Source: Pseudomonas frederiksbergensis (GTDB lineage Bacteria; Pseudomonadota; Gammaproteobacteria; Pseudomonadales; Pseudomonadaceae). Taken from it: a stretch of DNA of 43,977 nt. The translations under genes were made by a program, and so were the position numbers. The notes beneath the pieces were generated by a model. It made no database searches, was not told the origin of the DNA, and saw only the letters and a program-made list of their open reading frames with translations. Positions 7,934 to 16,092 of the stretch are shown here, one piece after another. The number at the start of each line of letters is the position of its first letter. Within the stretch, counting starts at the first letter, position 1. The stretch lies in the NCBI RefSeq assembly GCF_017114915.1, contig NZ_JAAUOE010000031.1, forward strand, positions 21,023 to 64,999. The letters are read 5' to 3'.

Positions 7934-8965
7934 TCAGGTACTTTCACGCACCTTCAACTCAAACCCCATGTCCTGCACCGGTTTGGCCACTGAATTGCCG
8001 GCCATCAAGGTCAGCATCAACTCGGCCGAACGACGGCCAATGGCTTCTCGCGGCGTATTGATGCTACTCAGGCGCGGCACCATGTGTTCTGACATGGGCA
8101 GGTCGTTGAAGCCGAGGATCGCCACTTGTTCGGGGATTTTGATGCCGCAACGCAGGGCTTCGAGCAATGCGCCCTGGGCGAGGTCGTCGTTGCCGAAGAA
8201 GATCGCATCGAGGTCCGGATGCGCGGCCAGCAGTTGCAGGAACAGTTCGCCACCGAGGCCGACCGATGAGGCCCGTGGCGTCAACACTTCCAGATCCGGG
8301 TCGTAGCGCCCGGCTTTTTGCAGCGCCCGGCGGAAACCTTCGCCGCGCAGCAATGTGCGCTGGTCCAGTTGCGCGCCGATATAGGCCAGGCGTTTGCGAC
8401 CGCGGGAAAGCAAGTGCTCGGCCGCCGTTTCGCCGGCGGCCAGTTGCGAAAAACCGACGCAATTGAGCCCGGCCGCGCTGTCCAGTTCCATCATGTACAC
8501 GCAGGGAATGTTGCTGGCCTCGATCATCCGCCGTGCGCTTTCGGTGCGGTCGAAACCGGTCAGCAGCAAGCCGCGAGGCTGATAGGCCATGTAATTGCGC
8601 AGCAGGTTTTCTTCTTCGTCGCGCGAGTAGTGGTAGTTACCGATCAGCACTTCGAAGCCCTTTGGTCGCAAAACCTGATGAATGGCTTCCAGCGTGTCGA
8701 TGAACAGCAGGTTGGACAACGACGGCACCAAAACCACCACGGAATGGCTCTGGGCCGAGGCCAGGGCGCGGGCGGCGGGGTTGACCACATAGTTCAATTC
8801 GAGGGCCGCTTTCTGGACTTTTTCCACCAGTTCGGTGGCCACCGTGCTGACCCCGCGCAGGGCGCGGGAGGCGGTGATCGGGCTGACACCGGCCAGGCGC
8901 GCGACTTCGTTGAGGGTAGGGCGGCCAGTGGTGCGCGTATTTTTATCGTTTTTAGGGGTATTCAT
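7934..8965 (-). CDS. gntR: Gluconate-responsive LacI-family repressor GntR
   Basis: A 343-residue LacI/GalR repressor. Its N-terminal DNA-binding domain is PTLNEVARLAGVSPITASRALRG followed by the hinge helix NYVVNPAARALAS. The ligand domain (SVVVLVPSLSNLLF to FGNDDLAQGALLEALR and the LGFNDLPMSEHMVPRLSSI region) is complete. Adjacent gluconate kinase and permease genes identify the effector as gluconate or 6-phosphogluconate. ATG at 8965 is preferred over TTG at 8980; neither has a strong ribosome site. An operator-like site (8995-9008) 30 bases upstream implies autoregulation, and two related sites precede gntK and gntP. Confidence 0.93.
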   Translation of the reverse strand: MNTPKNDKNTRTTGRPTLNEVARLAGVSPITASRALRGVSTVATELVEKVQKAALELNYVVNPAARALASAQSHSVVVLVPSLSNLLFIDTLEAIHQVLRPKGFEVLIGNYHYSRDEEENLLRNYMAYQPRGLLLTGFDRTESARRMIEASNIPCVYMMELDSAAGLNCVGFSQLAAGETAAEHLLSRGRKRLAYIGAQLDQRTLLRGEGFRRALQKAGRYDPDLEVLTPRASSVGLGGELFLQLLAAHPDLDAIFFGNDDLAQGALLEALRCGIKIPEQVAILGFNDLPMSEHMVPRLSSINTPREAIGRRSAELMLTLMAGNSVAKPVQDMGFELKVREST

Positions 8966-8994
8966 CGGACGGCTTGCCAAACAAAATTCAAGGC

Positions 8995-9008
8995 ACTAAG
9001 GTAGCGCT
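8995..9008 (+). promoter_or_regulatory. GntR operator 1 (upstream of gntR)
   Basis: AC-T-AAG-G-TAGCGCT matches in full the consensus AC-N-AAG-N-TAGCGCT that I recall for Pseudomonas GntR. It is followed by GTC as in the two other copies. Confidence 0.8.
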
Positions 9009-9145
9009 GTCTCGAGGCGGCTGCAAATGCGTGAGCGGGGTTTGCCTGATCCTCGCTTTTTGGCATCGAGAACGAACATGCTGCAACCCACAAAAATGAC
9101 AAGAAGGCGTCGGCAATTTCTGCTTTTGCACGAGAGTATCACGTA

Positions 9146-9159
9146 GCAAAGGTAGCGCT
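9146..9159 (+). promoter_or_regulatory. GntR operator 2 (upstream of gntK)
   Basis: GC-A-AAG-G-TAGCGCT then GTC, 22 bases before the gntK start. It shares AAGGTAGCGCTGTCT with operator 1, which is 137 bp longer than chance would suggest for two neutral intergenic stretches to share; the first base of the consensus differs. Confidence 0.78.
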
Positions 9160-9180
9160 GTCTGCGCGCTGAGGTGTTAC

Positions 9181-9714
9181 ATGAATCATCCCATCACCGC
9201 CCTGGTCATCATGGGCGTTGCCGGTTGCGGCAAGACGTGCGTCAGCCAAGCCCTGTGCCAGCTCAGCGGCGCGACCGCCATTGAAGGCGACACTTTCCAC
9301 CCTGGCGCCAATATCGAAAAGATGAGCGCGGGTATCCCCCTGAACGATGAAGACCGTGCTGGCTGGCTCGACAGCCTGTGCGATGAACTGCGTCGGGTCG
9401 ACGCCCGGGGCGAGCGCCCGGTGCTGACCTGTTCGGCCCTCAAACACAGTTACCGCGAACGCTTGCGCAGTGCCTTGCCGGGCCTGGGCTTCGTATTCCT
9501 TGAGCTGACCCCTGAAGTCGCCGCCGATCGTGTGTCTCACCGACCGGGCCACTTCATGCCGTCGACCTTGATCGACAGCCAGTTCGCCACCCTTGAATCG
9601 CCCGTCGGTGAGCCCCTGACCCTGGCTCTGGATGCTTCAAGTTACAGCGTCGACGAGTTGGCCGCTCAGGCCCACCGTTGGTGGCTCGATCATGGCTTGA
9701 AACTCGCCAGTTGA
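9181..9714 (+). CDS. gntK: Gluconokinase
   Basis: Phosphorylates D-gluconate to 6-phosphogluconate, feeding the Entner-Doudoroff pathway. The 177-residue cytosolic protein has the Walker A loop GVAGCGKT (residues 12-19), the substrate motif EGDTFHPGANIEKMSAGIPL, CSALKHSYR and the lid arginine region SHRPGHFMPSTLIDSQFATLE. GAGGTG precedes the ATG. It is divergent from gntR and followed by the permease gene 81 bases later, with a GntR site on each side. Confidence 0.95.
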   Translation: MNHPITALVIMGVAGCGKTCVSQALCQLSGATAIEGDTFHPGANIEKMSAGIPLNDEDRAGWLDSLCDELRRVDARGERPVLTCSALKHSYRERLRSALPGLGFVFLELTPEVAADRVSHRPGHFMPSTLIDSQFATLESPVGEPLTLALDASSYSVDELAAQAHRWWLDHGLKLAS

Positions 9715-9723
9715 GTTTTGCTG

Positions 9724-9737
9724 CAAAAGATAGCGCT
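9724..9737 (+). promoter_or_regulatory. GntR operator 3 (between gntK and gntP)
   Basis: CA-A-AAG-A-TAGCGCT then GTC, ten bases after the gntK stop and 59 before the gntP start. It implies a GntR-controlled promoter, or roadblock, for gntP on its own. Confidence 0.72.
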
Positions 9738-9768
9738 GTCCTGACGGCTTCTGATTAACCGCTTTCAT

Positions 9769-9776
9769 AACAACAA
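9769..9776 (+). promoter_or_regulatory. Crc/Hfq catabolite-repression motif of gntP
   Basis: AACAACAA, an exact AANAANAA motif inside AACAACAACAAA (9769-9780), directly before the CAGGAG ribosome site of gntP. This is the classic position for Hfq/Crc translational repression in pseudomonads. Confidence 0.7.
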
Positions 9777-9795
9777 CAAACAGGAGACACCCCCC

Positions 9796-11148
9796 ATGTT
9801 TGGCATGTCCCACGAGACGTTTCTGCTGCTCGATGCAGTGGTCACGGTGATCGGCTTGATTGTCCTGATCACCAAATTCAAGTTTCACCCGTTCATTGCA
9901 TTGATCATCGCCGCCGCTTTTCTCGGGCTGACCTCCGGCATGCCGATCGGCACCATCATCAAGGCATTCCAGGATGGTTTCGGCGGCGTTCTCGGTTTCG
10001 TCGGGATCATTCTGGCGCTGGGCACCATGCTCGGCAAAATGATGGCCGAGTCGGGCGGGGCGGATCAGATCGCCCAGACCCTGATTCGGGCCTTCGGCAA
10101 GGACAAGGTGCAGTGGGCCATGATGTTCGCGGCCTTCCTGGTCGGCATCCCGCTGTTCTTCGAAATCGGCTTCGTGCTGCTGATCCCGCTGGTGTTCATC
10201 GTCGCCCGTCGTACCGGCGTGTCGATCATCAAGATCGGTATCCCGCTGCTGGCCGGTCTGTCCGCCGTGCACGGTCTGGTTCCTCCGCATCCGGGTCCGT
10301 TGCTGGCCATTGGCGTGTTTGGTGCCGACATCGGTAAAACCATTCTTTACGGCCTGATCGTGGCGCTGCCGACCGCCATTATCGCTGGTCCGATTTTCGG
10401 TACGTTCATTGCCAAGCACATCCCTGGTCATCCGAATCAGGAACTGGTGGACCAACTGGCGCGTAAGGAGGATTCCGCCGATCTGCCGAGCTTCGGTATT
10501 ACCTTGGTTACCGTGCTGTCGCCCGTGTTCCTGATGCTGCTCAAGACCTTTGCCGATGTGGCGCTACCGGACGGCAACTTCTTCCGCACCTTCATGGACC
10601 TGATCGGTCACCCGATCTCGGCCCTCCTGCTGGCGTTGCTGCTGTCGCTGTACACCTTCGGCTACAAGCAGGGCATCGGTTCGCAACAGATGCTCAAATG
10701 GCTGGACGCGAGTCTTGCGCCGACCGCCGCGATCATCCTGATCATCGGTGCCGGTGGTGGCTTCAAGCAGATGCTGGTGACCAGCGGCGTGGGTAACGTG
10801 ATCGGCAACATGGCGGTGGCTGCACAGATCTCGCCGATTTTGCTGGCCTGGCTGGTCGCGGCGGTGATTCGCATCGCCACCGGTTCGGCGACCGTGGCGA
10901 CCATCACTGGTGCCGGTATCGTGGTGCCGGTGGTGGGGATGATTCCGGGTGTGAACCGTGAGCTGCTGGTGCTGGCCACCGGTGCCGGATCGTTGATCCT
11001 GTCCCACGTCAACGACGCCGGTTTCTGGCTGGTGAAGCAGTATTTCAATATGACGGTGGCAGAAACCTTCAAAACCTGGACCGCGATGGAAACCATCCTG
11101 TCCGTGGTAGGCCTGGGCTTTATTCTGCTGTTGTCGTTGTTCGTCTAA
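9796..11148 (+). CDS. gntP: Gluconate:H+ symporter, GntP family
   Basis: Inner-membrane gluconate uptake permease, 450 residues, the usual length. About twelve to fourteen hydrophobic segments are visible. Family motifs include GLTSGMP near residue 50, FGGVLGFVGIILALGTMLGKMMAESGGADQIA near 70-100, GLVPPHPGPLLA near 160, and ATGSATVATITGAGIV near 365. AGGAG lies ten bases before the ATG. It is called gnuT in some pseudomonads. The cluster gntR / gntK-gntP gives uptake and phosphorylation of gluconate under repressor control, with likely Crc/Hfq repression of the permease message. Confidence 0.95.
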   Translation: MFGMSHETFLLLDAVVTVIGLIVLITKFKFHPFIALIIAAAFLGLTSGMPIGTIIKAFQDGFGGVLGFVGIILALGTMLGKMMAESGGADQIAQTLIRAFGKDKVQWAMMFAAFLVGIPLFFEIGFVLLIPLVFIVARRTGVSIIKIGIPLLAGLSAVHGLVPPHPGPLLAIGVFGADIGKTILYGLIVALPTAIIAGPIFGTFIAKHIPGHPNQELVDQLARKEDSADLPSFGITLVTVLSPVFLMLLKTFADVALPDGNFFRTFMDLIGHPISALLLALLLSLYTFGYKQGIGSQQMLKWLDASLAPTAAIILIIGAGGGFKQMLVTSGVGNVIGNMAVAAQISPILLAWLVAAVIRIATGSATVATITGAGIVVPVVGMIPGVNRELLVLATGAGSLILSHVNDAGFWLVKQYFNMTVAETFKTWTAMETILSVVGLGFILLLSLFV

Positions 11149-11183
11149 AAGCTTCGCGGGCAAGTCGGATCGCCGCACCGCTT

Positions 11184-11220
11184 CCTGATCGTTCCCACGC
11201 AGAGCGTGGGAACGATCAGG
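11184..11220. repeat. REP palindrome, GATCGTTCCCACGC type
   Basis: Perfect 17-base arms, CCTGATCGTTCCCACGC and GCGTGGGAACGATCAGG, around AGA. It is the longest copy of the element in the window. Upstream, 11150-11183 reads like the start of the other REP type (CGCGGGCAAGTCGGATCGCCG), whose usual tail, ACTCCTACAGG, appears after the next terminator at 11259-11269. Confidence 0.85.
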
Positions 11221-11223
11221 CAC

Positions 11224-11251
11224 AAAAAAACCGCAGCGATGCGGTTTTTTT
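11224..11251. terminator. Bidirectional terminator between gntP and alaC
   Basis: AAAAAACCGCA (11224-11234 region) pairs with TGCGGTTTTTT, giving an 11-base stem with A-tracts and T-tracts on both strands. It serves gntP and the convergent alaC. Confidence 0.88.
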
Positions 11252-11272
11252 ATGCGCGACTCCTACAGGGGG

Positions 11273-12481
11273 TTATTTGGTGGCCAACCCATCTGCCCGG
11301 AACATCCCGCGAATCCCGCGCACGGCCTGACGAATCCGGTCCTGGTTTTCGATCAGCGCGAAGCGCACATGATCATCCCCGTACTCACCGAACCCGACGC
11401 CCGGCGAGACGCAAACCTTGGCCTCGGCCAGCAGTTTCTTGGCGAACTCCAGCGAGCCCAGGTGCGCGTAAGCCTCGGGAATCTTGGCCCAGACGTACAT
11501 CGACGCTTTCGGGTTTTCGACCATCCAGCCCAGTTCATGCAGACCTTTGACCAGCACATTACGGCGCTGGCGGTATTGCTCGGCAATGTCGCGCACGCAT
11601 TGTTGATCACCTTCCAGCGCCGCGATGGCCGCGACCTGCAGCGGGGTGAAGGTGCCGTAGTCGTGGTAGCTCTTGATCCGCGCCAGGGCGTTGACCAGTT
11701 CCGGGTTGCCGACCATGAAACCGATGCGCCAGCCCGCCATGTTGTAGCTCTTGGACAGGGTGAAAAACTCCACCGCGATGTCCTTGGCGCCGGGCACTTG
11801 CATGATCGACGGGGCTTTCCAGCCGTCGTAGACGATGTCGGCGTAGGCCAGGTCGTGCACCACCAGAACGTCGTACTGTTTGGCGAGGGCGATCACCCGC
11901 TCGAAGAAGTCCAACTCCACGCACTGGGCGGTGGGGTTGGACGGAAAGCCGAGGATCATCATCTTCGGTTTCGGGATCGAACCGCGAATCGCCCGTTCCA
12001 GCTCGGCGAAGAAATCCACGCCAGGGATCAGTGGCACCGACCGCACCTGGGCACCGGCAATCACCGCACCGTAGATGTGAATCGGGTAGCTCGGGTTTGG
12101 CACCAGCACGGTGTCGCCCTGGTCGAGGGTGGCCAGCATCAAATGCGCCAGGCCTTCCTTGGAACCGATGGTGACGATGGCTTCGTTTTCCGGGTCGATA
12201 TCAACCTGGTAGCGATCCTTGTACCAATTGGAAATCGCCCGGCGCAGGCGCGGAATCCCTTTGGACGTGGAGTAGCCGTGGGTGTCTTCGCGCTGGGCGA
12301 CGGTGACCAGTTTTTCGACAATGTGCGGCGGTGTGGCACCGTCGGGGTTGCCCATGCTCAAGTCGATGATGTCTTCGCCACGACGACGGGCGGCCATCTT
12401 CAGCTCGGCAGTGATATTGAAAACGTAAGGGGGGAGTCGATCTATGCGCGCAAAGCGGCGCGGCGAACCTTGTTCGGCCAT
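11273..12481 (-). CDS. alaC: Glutamate--pyruvate aminotransferase AlaC
   Basis: PLP-dependent class I/II aminotransferase making alanine from pyruvate and glutamate. The 402-residue product has the N-terminal substrate loop RLPPYVFNITAELKMAARRRGEDIIDLSMGNPDG, the PLP-contacting GFPSNPTAQ, HDLAYAD, and the lysine that forms the Schiff base in TLSKSYNMAGWRIGF (K244). Start MAEQGSPRRF at 12481 is supported by GAGG six bases upstream; a longer frame to 12697 would run across the divergent gene's promoter. It resembles E. coli AlaC (YfdZ) throughout. The 139 bases to the divergent LysE gene must hold both promoters. Confidence 0.93.
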   Translation of the reverse strand: MAEQGSPRRFARIDRLPPYVFNITAELKMAARRRGEDIIDLSMGNPDGATPPHIVEKLVTVAQREDTHGYSTSKGIPRLRRAISNWYKDRYQVDIDPENEAIVTIGSKEGLAHLMLATLDQGDTVLVPNPSYPIHIYGAVIAGAQVRSVPLIPGVDFFAELERAIRGSIPKPKMMILGFPSNPTAQCVELDFFERVIALAKQYDVLVVHDLAYADIVYDGWKAPSIMQVPGAKDIAVEFFTLSKSYNMAGWRIGFMVGNPELVNALARIKSYHDYGTFTPLQVAAIAALEGDQQCVRDIAEQYRQRRNVLVKGLHELGWMVENPKASMYVWAKIPEAYAHLGSLEFAKKLLAEAKVCVSPGVGFGEYGDDHVRFALIENQDRIRQAVRGIRGMFRADGLATK

Positions 12482-12620
12482 TGTTGCCTCGGATAACGTA
12501 AGCGCCCGGAACCGTCCGAGCGACGCTGGCCACTGCGGTGGCCTGTGGCGGAATGTAAGGGCAGGTGTGGCAGACTGTCCAGCGTCTATGTAAACAATTT
12601 TTTCCGAAGGAAACGGGTTG

Positions 12621-13283
12621 ATGGAATTTACCAGTGGCTTCCTGCTCAGCCTTTCGCTGTGCCTGGACATCGGCGTGGCCAATATCGCGATGATCACGCT
12701 GGCGATGCAGCGCGGCTATTTCCAAGGCTTTGCCCTGGGATTGGGGACCTGCGTCGGCGACCTGGTTTACGCGGTGCTGGCACTGGCCGGCATGACCGTC
12801 TTGCTGCAGTACGAAACCGTGCGCTGGGTGTTGTGGATCGGCGGGTCGGCGTTGCTGTTGTATTTCGCGGCGAAGATGATTCATTCGGCGATCTACCACG
12901 ATGCCGTGTTGGCCGAGACCGCCGAAGTCGGCCACAACTCCCATCGCAAAGAGTTCTTGCGGGGGATTTTCCTCGCCATGTCGTCGCCCAGTGCGATTCT
13001 CTGGTTCGCCGCGGTGGGTGGCACCCTGATTGCCCGATCCGGTGGCGGGGGCACCCTCAGTTCGACGTTGTTTCTTGGTGGATTCCTCTGTGCGGGAATT
13101 CTCTGGTGCGTCACGCTGTGCTTCGCGGCGAGCCATGGCGGCAAGTTGCTCGGTGACAAACTACTGCGTTATTCCTACATGGCATCGGCGGCGATCTTCT
13201 GCTATTTCGCGGTCTACGTGATTCTATCGGGGTACAACGAGTTTGTCGGGGCGTCCGCCGCCGGGCCGCTTCCGGGGCTCTGA
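12621..13283 (+). CDS. LysE/RhtB-family amino-acid exporter
   Basis: Six-helix inner-membrane exporter of 220 residues. The first helix region GFLLSLSLCLDIGVANIAMI is a variant of the family's GxxPGP start; the Pro-Gly pair is replaced by DIG-VAN, a known variation in Pseudomonas paralogues. Further helices are GLGTCVGDLVYAVLALAGMTVLL, WVLWIGGSALLLYFAAKMI, and the C-terminal pair ending in ASAAIFCYFAVYVILSGY. GAAGGAAA precedes the ATG at 12621. It is divergent from alaC; export of alanine or a related amino acid would fit, but substrate cannot be read from sequence. Confidence 0.85.
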   Translation: MEFTSGFLLSLSLCLDIGVANIAMITLAMQRGYFQGFALGLGTCVGDLVYAVLALAGMTVLLQYETVRWVLWIGGSALLLYFAAKMIHSAIYHDAVLAETAEVGHNSHRKEFLRGIFLAMSSPSAILWFAAVGGTLIARSGGGGTLSSTLFLGGFLCAGILWCVTLCFAASHGGKLLGDKLLRYSYMASAAIFCYFAVYVILSGYNEFVGASAAGPLPGL

Positions 13284-13352
13284 CTGGGCGAATCGGGTTT
13301 GGCCTCTATACTCCCAGCCGAACCCACCTTTTTCGTTCTCAGGAGTCGAGTC

Positions 13353-13841
13353 ATGGATGAGCAAACACGCGATGATCAGGTTGAGCCACGCTTCGAACAC
13401 GGGCACTTCATGCTCATAGCGGGGCTTGGCGGACGGTTTACCCAAGCGACGGCCAAAAAACAGATTCCCAAGCTATGGGATCAATTCGTCCCTCACATCG
13501 GCAATGTGCCCGGGCAAATGGGCGAAGTGACCTACGGCGTTTGCTGCAACCCAGACGGCAAGGGCGGTTTCGAATACATCGCCGGCGTCGAGATCAGCAA
13601 GCTCGACGACTTACCCGAAAAATACCGTTGGGTCGAGATTCAGCCCCAGTATTACGCGGTGTTCAAGCACAAGGGCTCGCTGGATACCTTGCCCCAGACC
13701 TTTCAGTACATCTGGAGCACCTGGTTGCCGCAGTCCGGTCACGAGGCAGCGGATGCCCCGGAGTTCGAACGTTACAGCGACGATTTCAACTCGAAGCTCA
13801 ATACCGGCGTGCTGGAAATCTGGCTACCGCTCAAAGCGTAA
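13353..13841 (+). CDS. GyrI-like effector-binding domain protein
   Basis: A stand-alone effector-binding (GyrI-like/AraC_E_bind) domain of 162 residues, without a DNA-binding part. Visible features are FMLIAGLGGRFTQATAKKQIPKLWDQF, YGVCCNPDGKGGFEYIAGVEISKLDDLPE and the closing FERYSDDFNSKLNTGVLEIWLPL, which matches the common EVY-x-IPI-type final strand. AGGAG lies eight bases before the ATG. Such proteins bind small molecules or toxins; the ligand here is unknown. Confidence 0.85.
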   Translation: MDEQTRDDQVEPRFEHGHFMLIAGLGGRFTQATAKKQIPKLWDQFVPHIGNVPGQMGEVTYGVCCNPDGKGGFEYIAGVEISKLDDLPEKYRWVEIQPQYYAVFKHKGSLDTLPQTFQYIWSTWLPQSGHEAADAPEFERYSDDFNSKLNTGVLEIWLPLKA

Positions 13842-13942
13842 CGAACGGGGCGAGGGGCGGATCGGCGGTCCGCCTTTCTGATCGATATGAACACCTGATT
13901 AATTTATGATCCCAGCCTTTCCCCCGCTGATTCCGAGCTGCC

Positions 13943-14431
13943 ATGAACACCGTCATCCGCCACGTCATTCCCGCTGACCTGGACCGTTGCTACGCCATCG
14001 AAACCGTTGCCTACGAAGGCGACGAAGCCGCCACCCGCGAGAAAATCGCCACCCGCATCGCCACCTGGCCCGCGGGCTTCATCGTCGCCGAAGTCGATGG
14101 CGTCGTAGCCGGTTTCATCAATTCCGGTGCGGCGTTTGAGGTGCAAATGTCGGACGAGGCGTTCAAGGAACTGATCGGCCACGACCCGGCCGGCCCGCAT
14201 GTGGTGATCATGTCGGTGGTGGTGCATCCGGACTATCAAGGGCAAGGCCTGGCGAAACGCTTGATGGGTGAATTCATCCAGCGCATGCGCGCACTGAACA
14301 AGGCCAGCATCCACTTGATGTGCAAAGAGCGGCATATCCCGCTGTATGCCGGGTTTGGTTTTGCTTACATCAAGCCTTCGGCGTCCGACCATGGCGGGAT
14401 GGCGTGGCATGAGATGATTCTGGACCTGTAA
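13943..14431 (+). CDS. GNAT-family N-acetyltransferase
   Basis: 162 residues. The acetyl-CoA site is VVHPDYQGQGLAKRLMGEFI (about 91-110), preceded by the HVVIMSV strand and followed by MCKERHIPLYAGFGFAYI. The arrangement (strand 4, Q/RxxGxG/A, helix 3) resembles the arylalkylamine-type GNATs. The gene stands alone; a half REP copy begins nine bases after its stop. Substrate unknown. Confidence 0.88.
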   Translation: MNTVIRHVIPADLDRCYAIETVAYEGDEAATREKIATRIATWPAGFIVAEVDGVVAGFINSGAAFEVQMSDEAFKELIGHDPAGPHVVIMSVVVHPDYQGQGLAKRLMGEFIQRMRALNKASIHLMCKERHIPLYAGFGFAYIKPSASDHGGMAWHEMILDL

Positions 14432-14435
14432 GCCG

Positions 14436-15002
14436 TCACTGATCGTTCCCACTCTCCTGCCTGAGCAGCGGCCAGGTTGTCAGCCAGTCTTTGGATCTGA
14501 AGCGCTTTTGAAAAATCATGTGCTTATCTGAAACAAATCTTGCAGTAGGCCTGATGACCAAACGAAAAAGATCATCTAGTCCCAATGGCGCGGCAACCTG
14601 ACAAACATCGCTCTGCACAAGTCTGACAGCGACCGCCGTTGCTGTTTCCGGCCAATATCTCATCGCATCCGTCGAGGACGTGTAGGGCTGGTCGCCGTTT
14701 TGAACATGCATCCTGGCTTGGTTTTTTACCGACCATTTGACAGTTCGATCCAGGTCCCGCAAAGCTTCTTCCAACTGTCGGTCATCCGTGGGGGTGCAGC
14801 GATCGGTGTCAAACCAGATGACGTCAATATCGGTCGAGACCGGGGACGGAACCCGGTTATGCAAGTGATCCCAAACGGCATTCCTGACAAACCCGGCACC
14901 GATCCAGCAATCCGGTAAGTTCAGGGAGTGAACAAGTTGAAGCAGGCGCCAGCGGTCGGGGTCGCCCGAAATGATTGCCTGGACCCTTGAGATGTTGTCC
15001 AT
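14436..15002 (-). CDS. Nucleotidyltransferase-like protein (DUF925/COG3575)
   Basis: About 188 residues of the DUF925 type: WIGAGFVRNAVWDHLH carries the GxGxxRN phosphate-binding motif and STDIDVIWFD the two aspartates of the polymerase-beta-like active site; YTSSTDAMRYWPETATAVAVRL is the family's later conserved block. Two starts are possible, 15008 and 15002; GGAGGA is better spaced from 15002. The last five codons (SGNDQ) are encoded by a half copy of the REP palindrome (14440-14452), so the C-terminus looks replaced. Substrate of the family is unknown. Confidence 0.82.
   Translation of the reverse strand: MDNISRVQAIISGDPDRWRLLQLVHSLNLPDCWIGAGFVRNAVWDHLHNRVPSPVSTDIDVIWFDTDRCTPTDDRQLEEALRDLDRTVKWSVKNQARMHVQNGDQPYTSSTDAMRYWPETATAVAVRLVQSDVCQVAAPLGLDDLFRLVIRPTARFVSDKHMIFQKRFRSKDWLTTWPLLRQESGNDQ
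14440..14452. repeat. Half REP element
   Basis: TGATCGTTCCCAC, the left arm of the palindrome found whole at 2010 and 11184, broken exactly at the inner end of the arm. It supplies the end of the coding region of the minus-strand gene. Confidence 0.7.
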
Positions 15003-15041
15003 TGCCATCGTCCTCCAAAAAAACGGTCATCCCTCCATGAA

Positions 15042-15527
15042 TCAGAAAACCAGCCCCATCCGCCGTTCGTAACCGATCCGGCCTTTGTACGCTTCGCCGC
15101 TGTCGACAAAACCATATTTGGCATACAACGCGATGGCCGACTCATTGTCTGCATCCACCGACAACTCCAGCCCTTTGATCTCCGGCCAGGCCTGGCGCGC
15201 AACCTCGGGCAGGGCTTGCAGGCAGGCTTTGCCATAACCTTTGCCCTGGGCGCGGCGATCGACTTGCAGGGCGTGCAGGGTGGCGCTGTGTTCGTCGGCC
15301 CAGGCCGGCAGCACCGGCGGGCGCTTGAGCAGCAGGAAGGCCACCGGGACATCTTCGACCAGCAGGGCAAAGCCTTTGACGCCAGGGCCCGGTTTGGACA
15401 GCAAGGTGTGCAACGCACCGTGGATGTCACCGGAGAATCTGATTTGTTCGGCGTGGATTTCGATGGCCTCGACCTGTTGGCGCTGCAGGGCGTTCAGGCT
15501 TTCGTAAGGCACGAGTCGGGCTGTCAC
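15042..15527 (-). CDS. GNAT-family N-acetyltransferase
   Basis: 161 residues from a GTG start at 15527, chosen because AAGGA lies about eight bases upstream; an ATG at 15584 would add 19 residues but has no ribosome site. The acetyl-CoA motif is QVDRRAQGKGYGKACLQAL (about 91-109), followed by LSVDADNESAIALYAKYGFVDSGE, the spermidine-acetyltransferase-like ending. Substrate unknown. It follows the DUF925 gene in the same direction of the strand with about 40 bases between them and could share its transcript. Confidence 0.85.
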   Translation of the reverse strand: MTARLVPYESLNALQRQQVEAIEIHAEQIRFSGDIHGALHTLLSKPGPGVKGFALLVEDVPVAFLLLKRPPVLPAWADEHSATLHALQVDRRAQGKGYGKACLQALPEVARQAWPEIKGLELSVDADNESAIALYAKYGFVDSGEAYKGRIGYERRMGLVF

Positions 15528-15666
15528 TGGAGTGTCCTTTTTCCAACACAAATGAGCCTCGGATTCTAGCGAGTTTGTGTTCATGGATTATTTTTATTTC
15601 GGTTGTCGATTTGGCTTTTTGCCAAGCGACTAAAGGTGTCTTCAACAAAAAACACGGAGAACCCTC

Positions 15667-16092
15667 ATGAACGCTCATACACAAATCCATAACTTGATCG
15701 AGAACTACCGCCAGGCGGTCATCGCCAAGGACGTGGAAAAGGTCATGGCCCTGTACGCCGACGACATCGTCTCCTTCGATGCCGTCAAGGCCCTGCAATT
15801 CAAGGGTAAAGCGGCCTACCGTGCGCATTGGCAGGAATGCATGGAGATGTGCCCCGGCCCGCATATTTTCGAGTTTCACGAGATCGACATCGTGCCATCG
15901 CAGGAGATCGCTTTCGCTCATTGGCTGGCGCATTGCGGCGGCACCAATGAAAAGGGTGAAACCCAGGCTTGCTGGATGCGCGTCACTGCGTGCTATCGGC
16001 AGGAAGCGGGGCTCTGGCAGATCGTCCACGAACACTGGTCGGCTCCGTTCGACATGACCAGCGGCGCGACCCTGTTCAATCTGCAACCCTGA
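15667..16092 (+). CDS. SnoaL/DUF4440-like (ketosteroid-isomerase fold) protein
   Basis: 141 residues with the typical start IHNLIENYRQAVIAKDVEKVMALYADDIVSFD, the middle GKAAYRAHWQECMEM, and the end WMRVTACYRQEAGLWQIVHEHWSAPFD, the standard pattern of stand-alone NTF2-fold proteins of the YybH/SnoaL-like group. CGGAG lies eight bases before the ATG. It heads a run of co-directional genes leading to a DGPF protein and an ECF sigma factor, so it may be part of that regulon. Catalytic function, if any, is unknown. Confidence 0.85.
   Translation: MNAHTQIHNLIENYRQAVIAKDVEKVMALYADDIVSFDAVKALQFKGKAAYRAHWQECMEMCPGPHIFEFHEIDIVPSQEIAFAHWLAHCGGTNEKGETQACWMRVTACYRQEAGLWQIVHEHWSAPFDMTSGATLFNLQP

Noticed and set aside
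7744..7947. A 67-codon minus-strand frame between the orphan gene and gntR
   Set aside because: No ribosome site, no motif, and it overlaps the start of the better supported orphan gene.
11252..12496. A 414-codon + strand frame opposite alaC
   Set aside because: Antisense shadow of alaC; alaC has its PLP lysine and all family motifs.
14440..15041. The DUF925-like gene as a cassette inserted into a REP
   Set aside because: The other half of the REP arm is not found on the far side of the gene.
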